DNA from: Gammaproteobacteria bacterium
Lineage (GTDB): Bacteria; Pseudomonadota; Gammaproteobacteria; Steroidobacterales; Woeseiaceae
DNA length: 64,000 nt
Assembly (NCBI GenBank): GCA_022600955.1
Contig: JAHZJK010000024.1
Span: 395,655-459,654, forward strand
Reading direction: 5' to 3'
A program made the position numbers and the translations under genes. The notes below the pieces were generated by a model. The model searched no databases, was not told where the DNA came from, and worked only from the letters and a program-made list of their open reading frames with translations. Positions 56,901 to 64,000 of the stretch are shown here, piece after piece; positions within the stretch are counted from its first letter, which is position 1; every line of letters starts with the position of its first letter.

Positions 56901-58490
56901 ATGAAAAGACTATCTATAATCGTATTGAGCGCCTTATTGCTGTCCTGCACAGCAATGCCACAGCCAGAGCAGCAATCAGGAATCACATTCGTGCATCTCA
57001 ACGACACCTACCGGGTAGGTGCCGTTGAAGACGGCAACGCGGGCGGCTTCAGCCGCGTCACGACTGTTATCCGCGACTTGCAGTCCAAAGGGCGAGATGT
57101 GCGCGTATTGCACGGCGGCGATTTTCTCTATCCGTCGCTTGAAAGCGGGCTATGGAACGGACTGCAGATGATTGACGCGTTCAACTTTATGGACACGCTC
57201 GCCCCAATGTACGTTGTAGCAGGCAATCACGAGTTCGACCGCCGTACACCCGAACACCTGGCAGCTGCTGTGAATGCGTCAAGGTTTGAGTGGCTTGGTG
57301 ACAATTACACATTCAACACAGGCGATGCAGCAGCAGATGCAGCCCTGCGCGCATCTTTCGTATTCGAGAGTCGCGGCAAGTCAATTGGTGTGTTTTCGCT
57401 CACGTTACATGTCGACGACGGCGGTAATCGCAGGGACTATGTACCGATCGACAAGGATTATCTCGGCATTGCAAAACGTCAGATCGAGGCACTTGAAGCT
57501 CTCGGCGTGGATGCAGTAATTGGTGTAACGCACCTTCACATGTGGCAAGACAAAGAGATTGCGCAGCTGCGCGCAGCGCACCCGAAGTTCGTCTTCATAG
57601 TCGGTGGTCACGAGCACGAGCCGGAGTATCAGGCACTGGACGACGACAATGCGGCCGTCATGAAGGGTGCATCGAACGCTCGGGTCATATGGGCGATCGA
57701 TCTTGAGTTCGATGCAGCCGGTATGCCGGGCATCTCTGCGCGGCAGATAAAACTGGACCAGACGATATCGCTCGACAGCGAATACCGGGTGCTTGAGGAT
57801 AAATGGCGCTCGCGTCTGCTCGAAAAGTTTCCGTTCCTCGAAGCGACTGTTGGTGTCGCAGCGGTGCCGCTGGACGGGCGTGAGGTAACAGTCAGAAACA
57901 TGGAAAGCAATTGGGGCAACTTTATTGTTGATCAGATGCGTGCCGCGTTTGATAACTCGGCGACTGACTTCGCGTTTGTGAATGGTGGCACCCTACGTAT
58001 AGACGACTTCATCGCCGGCGATATTCAGTTCGAGGATATTGGTCGAACCTTCGGGTTTAGCTCTCACCTGCGCAGGCTGTCGGTAACGGGAGCGGAGTTT
58101 CAGCGGTTGATGGAAGCGGGCTACCGGGGCTTCGGGCCCAGTAAAGGCTATTTCCCGCAGATTTCCGGCTTCCGTGTCTGCGTCGATCGTAGTCGCAATG
58201 AGTTCGATCGAATCGTGAGTCTGCAGGTGCCGACGGACGGTGGCTGGCAGGAAATTGATGCGAGCGCCGAGTATTCACTTGTGATGCCTGATTTTCTGTA
58301 CCGAGGCGGTGATGGCTACGAGGTACCAGAGGGGCGCGCTGCGTCACCAGCAGGCTCAGAGCTCAAATACCGTGTGCTGGATGCAATCCTGGTCGCACAG
58401 GCCCAAGGCCTGAAAGTTGGTGCTGAGGTCGATGCGCAGAATCCGCGCTATTTTGAGCTCAGGGAATCGAAACAGCCTTGTTTTGAATAA
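56901..58490 (+). CDS. Bifunctional metallophosphatase/5'-nucleotidase lipoprotein
   Basis: This 529-residue protein has a lipoprotein signal (ALLLSC), an N-terminal calcineurin-like metallophosphatase domain (residues about 30-310) and a C-terminal nucleotidase domain (about 340-510). Metal motifs are GGDFLYPS, AGNHEFD, IGVTHLHMWQ and VGGHEHEPEYQ. The first motif reads HLNDTYRVG: the family's usual DxH has Tyr in place of His, a substitution also seen in an NDVYxI-type subgroup. It would release nucleosides from nucleotides in the periplasm or at the surface. A terminator follows after one base. Confidence 0.88.
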   Translation: MKRLSIIVLSALLLSCTAMPQPEQQSGITFVHLNDTYRVGAVEDGNAGGFSRVTTVIRDLQSKGRDVRVLHGGDFLYPSLESGLWNGLQMIDAFNFMDTLAPMYVVAGNHEFDRRTPEHLAAAVNASRFEWLGDNYTFNTGDAAADAALRASFVFESRGKSIGVFSLTLHVDDGGNRRDYVPIDKDYLGIAKRQIEALEALGVDAVIGVTHLHMWQDKEIAQLRAAHPKFVFIVGGHEHEPEYQALDDDNAAVMKGASNARVIWAIDLEFDAAGMPGISARQIKLDQTISLDSEYRVLEDKWRSRLLEKFPFLEATVGVAAVPLDGREVTVRNMESNWGNFIVDQMRAAFDNSATDFAFVNGGTLRIDDFIAGDIQFEDIGRTFGFSSHLRRLSVTGAEFQRLMEAGYRGFGPSKGYFPQISGFRVCVDRSRNEFDRIVSLQVPTDGGWQEIDASAEYSLVMPDFLYRGGDGYEVPEGRAASPAGSELKYRVLDAILVAQAQGLKVGAEVDAQNPRYFELRESKQPCFE

Positions 58491-58516
58491 AAAAGGGCGG
58501 CCAATGGCCGCCCTTT
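58491..58516. terminator. Bidirectional rho-independent terminator
   Basis: AAAGGGCGGCC / GGCCGCCCTTT is an 11-bp stem with loop AAT between the convergent 5'-nucleotidase and large TonB receptor genes. The minus strand has a longer T-run after the stem, so it mainly ends the receptor transcript. Confidence 0.88.
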
Positions 58517-58544
58517 AAACAAAAGCCCGAAAGAATCTTGGTGC

Positions 58545-61500
58545 TTACTGACCGAAATTGATGTCAATTCCGAAGCGGAGTTCCCAAAGACTGCTTTCTT
58601 CAATCACTTCCTGCAAGGACCTGCTGTTGAATCCATTGTAGGTAAACGCACCGGTTGCCGAATCGACACCGGCATTAACGACCTGCTGCGAGAAGAACTC
58701 TGCATCGGTAATCTTGCCCCAATCGTCGTTCAGGAGGTTTCCGAAATTGTAAACCTTCAGATAGGCGCGACCAGTCAGGTATTCTCCCAAGGGGATTTCC
58801 TGAGTGATCTTTAGATCAAACCGCTGACTCCAGCCGGTATTAATCTCGTTTCGACCTACGAAGCCTGGGCTCAATCCCTGATCAGAAACCCAGCTAAAGA
58901 ATGCTGCTTGATCAAAACCTGCGCCGAAAATGACATTCGGGTCGGAAGGACCGGTCGGTACATACAAAAGGTGTCTTCCAAAGAAGCCATCACCTTCAAG
59001 CGCCGTGCCCTGCATGACGAAAGTCTGTGGTTGACCTTCATTTATGTAACCCGCAAGTGACACACGTGTGAGGTTGTCGCCAAAGAGTTCTTTCGCGTAG
59101 TCAAGCCGCAGCGTGAACCGGTTGGGTACGACCCAATTCGAGTTGCCGGCTGGAGGATTGTTAACGTCCAGCAAAGCCGTGTTATCGAAATTCGAACCGG
59201 CTGTTGCAGATGTCATTGGAGATACATCTTCAGCTTCAGTCCACGCATACCCGAACAGTACGTCCAATCCGAATTCGAATTGTTTCCGGAATGAAAACGC
59301 CAACGAGTTCGCCACCGGAGTTTCACCCGAATTTGTCAACATCAGGTTGTCGCTGACGCCGGGCCGGAAATCATAAATTGGCGTTCCCAATGCGGTGGTC
59401 CCAATAATTTCCTGCGAAACATCGTTGTACAGCGCCGGGTTCCTGCCGCGCGTGTGAAGGTAGTCGAAGTCCATGGTGATGTCTTGCCACGGCATTTCCC
59501 ACGTGCCGCCCAAGGCGAACTTCCACTCGCTCGGCTGCTTGTAATTAGGATCAATGAACGCGACGCGAGAATCGTTGGCCGCGGTCGGAGATACCGCCAG
59601 GACGTCATCCACCATTGCTTGCGGGATATCAAAGCCCGGTCGCGCGCCAGATAACGTAATTGAATCCGCCATGCCAGGCAGGATGGTCCAGGAACAGACA
59701 CCTGTCTCATCCGAGAAGTTCGGTCGCGAGCCCGACGTGCAATCACGGCGTTCAAATTGCGCGTTGGTGAGGCCGTCGTTACTCCACGCATTGGAAATCC
59801 AGACGTTCGGATTGCCGCCGGAATACAGGCCGACACCACCGCGGATAGTCAGGTCGTCACGCGCCCCCCAAGTGAAACCGAATCGCGGCATTAGAATGTC
59901 CAGGCCATCGATATTGGTATCGTTACGCACGCCGTTCGCGTCCGTGAAGTTCTGGTTGAAGACCGGACTGTCACTGCTGTCGAACCATTCGTAACGCAGT
60001 CCTGCCACCAACGTCAAATCGAGCCGGTCAATGAATATTTCGTCCTGAATGTAAAGCGCATTCAGTGTGTTGGTGAAAACCGCTGCAGCATCGTCCGCGA
60101 TATTGGTACCGCCACCGCTACCGTAGTAAACGCGGTTGGCGCGGCCAAGCTCAAAGCGGTCGATACCAGAGGCTCCGCAAACATCGTTGGTTGCGTCACC
60201 ATCGGAGTCGACGACCGAAGTGCCATCGAATCGCTGCTGTGCGGAAAGTGCCGCACAAGCGGGATCGTTGCCGCCGGAATTGTCAAAGTGCCGATATTCA
60301 CCACCTCGTGCGTGCTGCACAAAGATGTTGAAAATATCAAGTTTCTCGGAGTCGAAGCCGGCAGTAATGACGTGGTCACCAGCGAGGAAGTTCGTCGAAA
60401 GCTTAAGATACTGTGAATCTGTTGACAGTCGGTTTGCTTGGCGCGAGTCATCGGCGCCGAGGTAAACGGTATTGCCACCAATCGACACCTGCATCTCACC
60501 CATGAACAGATCACCAACTGTGTTCTGCGAATCCTTCAAAGAGCTATCGCTGTAGAACAACTCGGTAGAAAACGCGTCGGTCCACTGCGATGACAGCTTG
60601 AATGTCAGCGTCTCGTTTTCGGCGCCTTTTACGTAACCGTGGTTGGCGAACTCAAAACGATTGCCCTGACCATCAGAATCGCGGTCCTGGGTTCCATCGA
60701 AATAGTTGTAGATCACCGCCGCATTGTGGGCATCGTTGATGTTCCAGTCGACGCGCACGAGATACTTCTGCGCTTCCTGTGCGCCATCTTGCGGCAAACC
60801 ACCAGCATCATAGTTGTAGACATTCTGTGCGATGCTTGCAATACGATCAAAGTCTGCCTGGCTCAGCCAGGATTTTTCCTCGCCGTTGCCGGACCCTGCA
60901 TAGCCGCGAGATATGAAGCGCGGTTCTTCGGATTCTTCGTAAGCAGCAAAAACAAACAGTTTGTCTTTGATGATCGGGCCGCCAATGTTGAATCCGTAAT
61001 ACGTCTTATCATAAGACTCGCGGCCGAAATCCTGTGTCAGGTCGGGAACTGTATCGCCACGTAAGCTCTCATCGGAGAACTCGTAGAACGCACCACCCTC
61101 CCACTCATTGCTGCCAGACTTTGTTACGGAATTGATGTTACATGCGGAAAAGCCGCCATAGGTGACATCGAATGGTGCAAGCTCAACTGAGATTTGCTCT
61201 ACAGCATCGTACGGAAAAGGCATGCCAACTGCGGTTGAATAACCATTGTCATTGAGACCAAAACGGTCGGCAGTGCTCACACCGTCAAGCGTAACGGCGT
61301 TGAATTTGGGGTGTTTTCCAGCGCAATTGATGCCAAAACCATCGTCGTCAATGTCGACCATCAATCGAGGGTCGATACTGTAGACGTCGGCTATGTCTCG
61401 ACTGAATGCGACCGAATTTTGCAGATCACCGAGATTGAACGTTGACGACGGTCCCGCCGCAACTTCGACCAAAGCGCCCCGTTGACCGACCGCGATAATT

Positions 61501-61877
61501 TCCTCCATCGCAACACCCGTCGTAACGGTCAGATTGTATGTGTCTCCCAGGCTGATTGAAGCAACCTGAATGCTCTCCGTATTGTTGACCGTTATGCGAT
61601 ACGGACCGCCCGGTAACAGCCGGGTGGCCAAGAAAACGCCCGAGCTGTTTGTTGTATAGCCGCGATCGACGCCACTGCGAGTGTCTTCTACGACGACGGA
61701 CGCGCCGGCAACAACACCGCCACTGGCGTCAAGCACTTTGCCTCGAATTGACGACGTTGTGCCCTGTGCGTTTGACGCAACAGGCGCAGCGAGAAACACC
61801 ACGGCAGTTAGAGCCGCCAGTGTTGCTTTTCGCAACGTCGCAAGGGTCGATCCGGTAAATCGAGATGTGGTTTTCAT
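58545..61877 (-). CDS. Large TonB-dependent receptor with a carboxypeptidase-regulatory-like domain (Oar-like)
   Basis: This 1110-residue outer-membrane receptor has a signal peptide ending about residue 37 (APVASNAQG), a carboxypeptidase-regulatory-like beta domain (about 40-120, IRGKVLDASGGVVAGASVVV), a plug (about 130-280, with NAVTLDGVS and SVTKSGSNEWEGG) and a long barrel ending LRFGIDINFGQ. Oar-type receptors import large or protein-like ligands in several phyla. Its neighbours (5'-nucleotidase, nuclease-like protein) suggest nucleic-acid or nucleotide fragments, but that is a guess. Its transcript ends at the terminator near 58500. Confidence 0.92.
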   Translation of the reverse strand: MKTTSRFTGSTLATLRKATLAALTAVVFLAAPVASNAQGTTSSIRGKVLDASGGVVAGASVVVEDTRSGVDRGYTTNSSGVFLATRLLPGGPYRITVNNTESIQVASISLGDTYNLTVTTGVAMEEIIAVGQRGALVEVAAGPSSTFNLGDLQNSVAFSRDIADVYSIDPRLMVDIDDDGFGINCAGKHPKFNAVTLDGVSTADRFGLNDNGYSTAVGMPFPYDAVEQISVELAPFDVTYGGFSACNINSVTKSGSNEWEGGAFYEFSDESLRGDTVPDLTQDFGRESYDKTYYGFNIGGPIIKDKLFVFAAYEESEEPRFISRGYAGSGNGEEKSWLSQADFDRIASIAQNVYNYDAGGLPQDGAQEAQKYLVRVDWNINDAHNAAVIYNYFDGTQDRDSDGQGNRFEFANHGYVKGAENETLTFKLSSQWTDAFSTELFYSDSSLKDSQNTVGDLFMGEMQVSIGGNTVYLGADDSRQANRLSTDSQYLKLSTNFLAGDHVITAGFDSEKLDIFNIFVQHARGGEYRHFDNSGGNDPACAALSAQQRFDGTSVVDSDGDATNDVCGASGIDRFELGRANRVYYGSGGGTNIADDAAAVFTNTLNALYIQDEIFIDRLDLTLVAGLRYEWFDSSDSPVFNQNFTDANGVRNDTNIDGLDILMPRFGFTWGARDDLTIRGGVGLYSGGNPNVWISNAWSNDGLTNAQFERRDCTSGSRPNFSDETGVCSWTILPGMADSITLSGARPGFDIPQAMVDDVLAVSPTAANDSRVAFIDPNYKQPSEWKFALGGTWEMPWQDITMDFDYLHTRGRNPALYNDVSQEIIGTTALGTPIYDFRPGVSDNLMLTNSGETPVANSLAFSFRKQFEFGLDVLFGYAWTEAEDVSPMTSATAGSNFDNTALLDVNNPPAGNSNWVVPNRFTLRLDYAKELFGDNLTRVSLAGYINEGQPQTFVMQGTALEGDGFFGRHLLYVPTGPSDPNVIFGAGFDQAAFFSWVSDQGLSPGFVGRNEINTGWSQRFDLKITQEIPLGEYLTGRAYLKVYNFGNLLNDDWGKITDAEFFSQQVVNAGVDSATGAFTYNGFNSRSLQEVIEESSLWELRFGIDINFGQ

Positions 61878-62090
61878 TTTTTATCCCCGCAGTTTGATAA
61901 GTGCGAAATTGTAAGGTTCGTTTGTGACAACCAGATTTCGCGAGTTCATTTTTTTCGTGTATTACAGCAATTTAGCGCAGCGAAAATCCTTCTGCAATAA
62001 AGGCTTGTGCGAGTAATTACAGGAGCTTATGAGCTTCAGCGATCAGATCGGAAGCCGTCCGAAGAATCTTAATTACGAAAAGGTTACAAG

Positions 62091-63155
62091 CTATTGTTTT
62101 TGTGTAAATTCGAAGGTCGCAACAATCGGCCAATGGTCTGATACGCCGGTCCCTGACTCGCTGCGGTATCGCTCTGGCGTGCCCGAATCGCTCACTTGCG
62201 CCGGGTTTAGATTCGCAATCGCCACAGATTCCGCGCGTATTGCAGCTGTTGTTTTCGCACCACGAGCGGGAGCAAGCAGGATCATGTCGAGGAATGACCA
62301 GGTTCCGTCGCGCCCATAAAAATAGCTGCCTTTGCATTCTTCGCAACCGATATCGTGGGCGAGCTGCCAGTTCGGTCTTGCGTAGGCATCGAGTAATCCT
62401 TCGCGCGCGTCTTCTGCGCTGGTTGTATTAAAGTCGCCAGCGGCAAAGGCATGCTGGTCCGCGGGAAGCGATTGCAGCAAGCTGTTCAGATGTTCGTAAG
62501 CGGCGATACGCATTGCTGTTGGATGAAAAGGCGCTGGAAAATGCACAGCGAAGGCGGTCAGGCTGCTGTCGCCCGGTAATGCAAACGTTGCTTGCAAGAC
62601 ACCTCGTGTGTCGCCAGCGCGCTCCGGAAACTCCGGAATCAGGAGCGGGTGCAACAGCGCGTCGCCGGTAAGCGGGTAGCGCGACAGAATCGCGACATCG
62701 ATGCCGCGTGTATCGGTGCCTTCAACCAGTATCGCAGGCAGGTAGTTGAGTTCTTGCAAATGCTGCTTGCGCAGGCGTTCCAGGATGGCCGCATTCTCGA
62801 TTTCCTGGAAAACAATAATATCGGCACCAGCGCCGCCATCGACCTGTCGAATCGTCGTCGCAAGTACACCAAGTTTGTGATCGACGGCCGCGTCGCTCCA
62901 GTCAAGGCTAAGGCATTCTTCACGCCAGCTGGCCACCTCGATCTCATTGCAGGCCGCGATATGCTCGTCGTTTTGTTTCGCCGCGAGCGGCAGATAGGCC
63001 TTGTCGTCTTTTCCCGGATCGTCGACGTTGTCGAACAGGTTCTGGGCATTGAACGTCATGACCGTTACGGACTCTGTAGTTGCAGGGGCTATGCTGCAGC
63101 CGGCCAAAGCCGCGCACGCGCCAAGAACGGCCAATATTCTAGTCGGGACTCTCAT
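62091..63155 (-). CDS. Endonuclease/exonuclease/phosphatase family lipoprotein
   Basis: This 354-residue protein has a lipoprotein signal (ACAALAGC) and the EEP catalytic motifs: MTFNAQNLFDN, VFQEIENAAI (catalytic Glu), VAILSRYPL, AVHFPAPFHP, AAGDFNTT and GVSDHWPIVA. It is a metal-dependent phosphodiesterase or phosphatase fold; possible substrates are DNA, RNA or phospholipid. The start at 63155 overlaps the upstream gene's end by 17 bp. The neighbouring TonB receptor and 5'-nucleotidase favour nucleic-acid breakdown, which is inferred. Confidence 0.87.
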   Translation of the reverse strand: MRVPTRILAVLGACAALAGCSIAPATTESVTVMTFNAQNLFDNVDDPGKDDKAYLPLAAKQNDEHIAACNEIEVASWREECLSLDWSDAAVDHKLGVLATTIRQVDGGAGADIIVFQEIENAAILERLRKQHLQELNYLPAILVEGTDTRGIDVAILSRYPLTGDALLHPLLIPEFPERAGDTRGVLQATFALPGDSSLTAFAVHFPAPFHPTAMRIAAYEHLNSLLQSLPADQHAFAAGDFNTTSAEDAREGLLDAYARPNWQLAHDIGCEECKGSYFYGRDGTWSFLDMILLAPARGAKTTAAIRAESVAIANLNPAQVSDSGTPERYRSESGTGVSDHWPIVATFEFTQKQ

Positions 63156-64000
63156 CGGTGCTTGCCACTCCGCTCAGATCAATGCGCAGGATACGCGAAT
63201 TCTTGTTTTCACCCGTCACGAACACTGTCCGAAAGGCGTCGCCAAAAGCTACTGACTCAGCGTTCTCGAAACTGCCAAGGCTGATTCTTACAGGCGCCGT
63301 GTTAAGTGCCTGTAACCAGTCCTGTCCCGCTGTGCGCTCATAGTAGTACACCGCGCGGTAGGTCAGTATGACTGCAGCTCGATTGTCGGCCGATATATCC
63401 ATACCGACAGGCTGCCAGTGCCAGCTCTTGTTCTTCGGCGCGAATTCGATCTCTTGCCGCGAGGGTGCCGGCAAACTCCTAATCTCTCCGAGCCTGGTCG
63501 CGACCACGGGCTCGTCACCGTCATGGCGCAGTGGTACCGAATAGAGTCTTGGAGGAAGATCGCGTTTGCTCAGAATCAACACCTGCCGATTCTCAGTATC
63601 GACGGCAGCGGACTCTGCGTCGCGCGGCCCGTCGGGATAGGTGTAGTCAGTTTTCCAGCGGCGTTTCGCCGTTGCCTTTTTTTCGGGCTGCGGCTCGTCA
63701 AGGAAATACAGGGTCCGCTTGGCGCGCCTGGCATCGTTGTCGCCGATATCGGCGACCATCAGGAAAGCTGCATCGTCGAGGTAGTAAGACGCAAGGTCTT
63801 CCCAGTCGCGATTTTTGGATTTTTTCAGATCGACTTCGCCCAGTCGGGTGCCGCGATGGTCGATGGCGTGGATAATTTCCGGAGAGCCGTTGTCGTTAAT
63901 GACCCAGAGCAGGTCTGCCTGGCGCTGCGAGCGGGCGAGACCGCTTGCCTCACGAATCGATTTGTCTTCGAGGTGACCCGTTACCTCAAAAGCCAGCGTC
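63139..64000 (-). CDS. Hypothetical phytase-like/beta-propeller protein, 5' end outside the window
   Basis: This gene runs off the window end: the frame stays open to base 64000, so only the C-terminal 287 codons are seen. Visible motifs include WVINDNGSPEIIHAIDH, NRDWEDLA, MVADIGDNDARRAKR and, near the end, GSFENAESVAFGD. The NDxG...NRDWEDLA...IGDN pattern recalls exported beta-propeller (esterase-like phytase) proteins, a weak resemblance. It overlaps the nuclease-like gene by 17 bp, so the two are coupled. An internal ATG at 63757-63759 exists but is not needed as a start. Confidence 0.6.
   Translation of the reverse strand, partial: TLAFEVTGHLEDKSIREASGLARSQRQADLLWVINDNGSPEIIHAIDHRGTRLGEVDLKKSKNRDWEDLASYYLDDAAFLMVADIGDNDARRAKRTLYFLDEPQPEKKATAKRRWKTDYTYPDGPRDAESAAVDTENRQVLILSKRDLPPRLYSVPLRHDGDEPVVATRLGEIRSLPAPSRQEIEFAPKNKSWHWQPVGMDISADNRAAVILTYRAVYYYERTAGQDWLQALNTAPVRISLGSFENAESVAFGDAFRTVFVTGENKNSRILRIDLSGVASTDESPD

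Overview
The window looks like a chromosomal segment of a free-living, aerobic, probably marine gammaproteobacterium. The evidence is the gene content: a haem-copper oxidase of the cox/caa3 type, TonB-dependent receptors including a very large one with a carboxypeptidase-regulatory-like N-terminus, many lipoprotein signals with a canonical lipobox, a Na+/solute symporter, and NupC-type nucleoside transporters. The order is a guess (Woeseiales or a relative); a ribosomal or marker-gene placement would settle it. Genes are packed tightly on both strands. I see no tRNA, rRNA, CRISPR, transposase or phage gene. No gene-free stretch exceeds 300 bp: the largest are 8970-9216, 28548-28765 and 61878-62090.

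Layout. 95-3781: an ABC-2 exporter pair, a small Cys-rich lipoprotein, an MFS transporter and a small membrane protein. 3824-8969: a methyltransferase-like lipoprotein, then an azoreductase-pirin-exonuclease run divergent from a LysR regulator whose start codon lies in a perfect inverted repeat. 9217-12075: a small exported protein, AI-2E-family permease, CBS protein, and an Lrp/AsnC regulator divergent from a small DUF6356-like protein. 12169-17267: a LolA-like periplasmic protein, two FtsX-type permeases, a LolD-like ATPase and an outer-membrane barrel in one operon. 17264-28547: hemerythrin, DUF937, Kbp-like BON-LysM protein, M48 protease, PssA, class III aminotransferase, a large zinc protease with a Na+/solute symporter, and an ECF sigma factor set. 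28766-33617: a five-gene terminal oxidase operon with a di-haem subunit II and two subunit III homologues.

33675-58490 is dominated by nucleoside and pyrimidine use. Two NupC-type transporters, DeoB, DeoA, a nucleoside hydrolase, cytidine deaminase, PreT/PreA, dihydropyrimidinase, an NCS1 nucleobase transporter and a beta-ureidopropionase-like hydrolase make a route from nucleosides through uracil to beta-alanine. An e(P4)-type acid phosphatase and a 5'-nucleotidase, both lipoproteins, could dephosphorylate nucleotides outside the cytoplasm. Two secreted or lipoprotein endonuclease/exonuclease/phosphatase-fold proteins (4730-6601 and 62091-63155) and two TonB-dependent receptors could supply and import nucleic-acid fragments. 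A lipoprotein deaminase (37493-38953) and a PhyH-type dioxygenase (41333-42229) sit inside the same region with no obvious assigned role. I regard this as a nucleic-acid/nucleoside scavenging region; the assignment is inference from family membership and gene order.

The most unusual items are the Lol-like operon ending in an outer-membrane barrel, the exported MTA/SAH-deaminase-like lipoprotein, the PhyH dioxygenase locked into the deoA operon, and several well-formed inverted repeats in regulatory positions. I found no clear evidence of a wholly new system.
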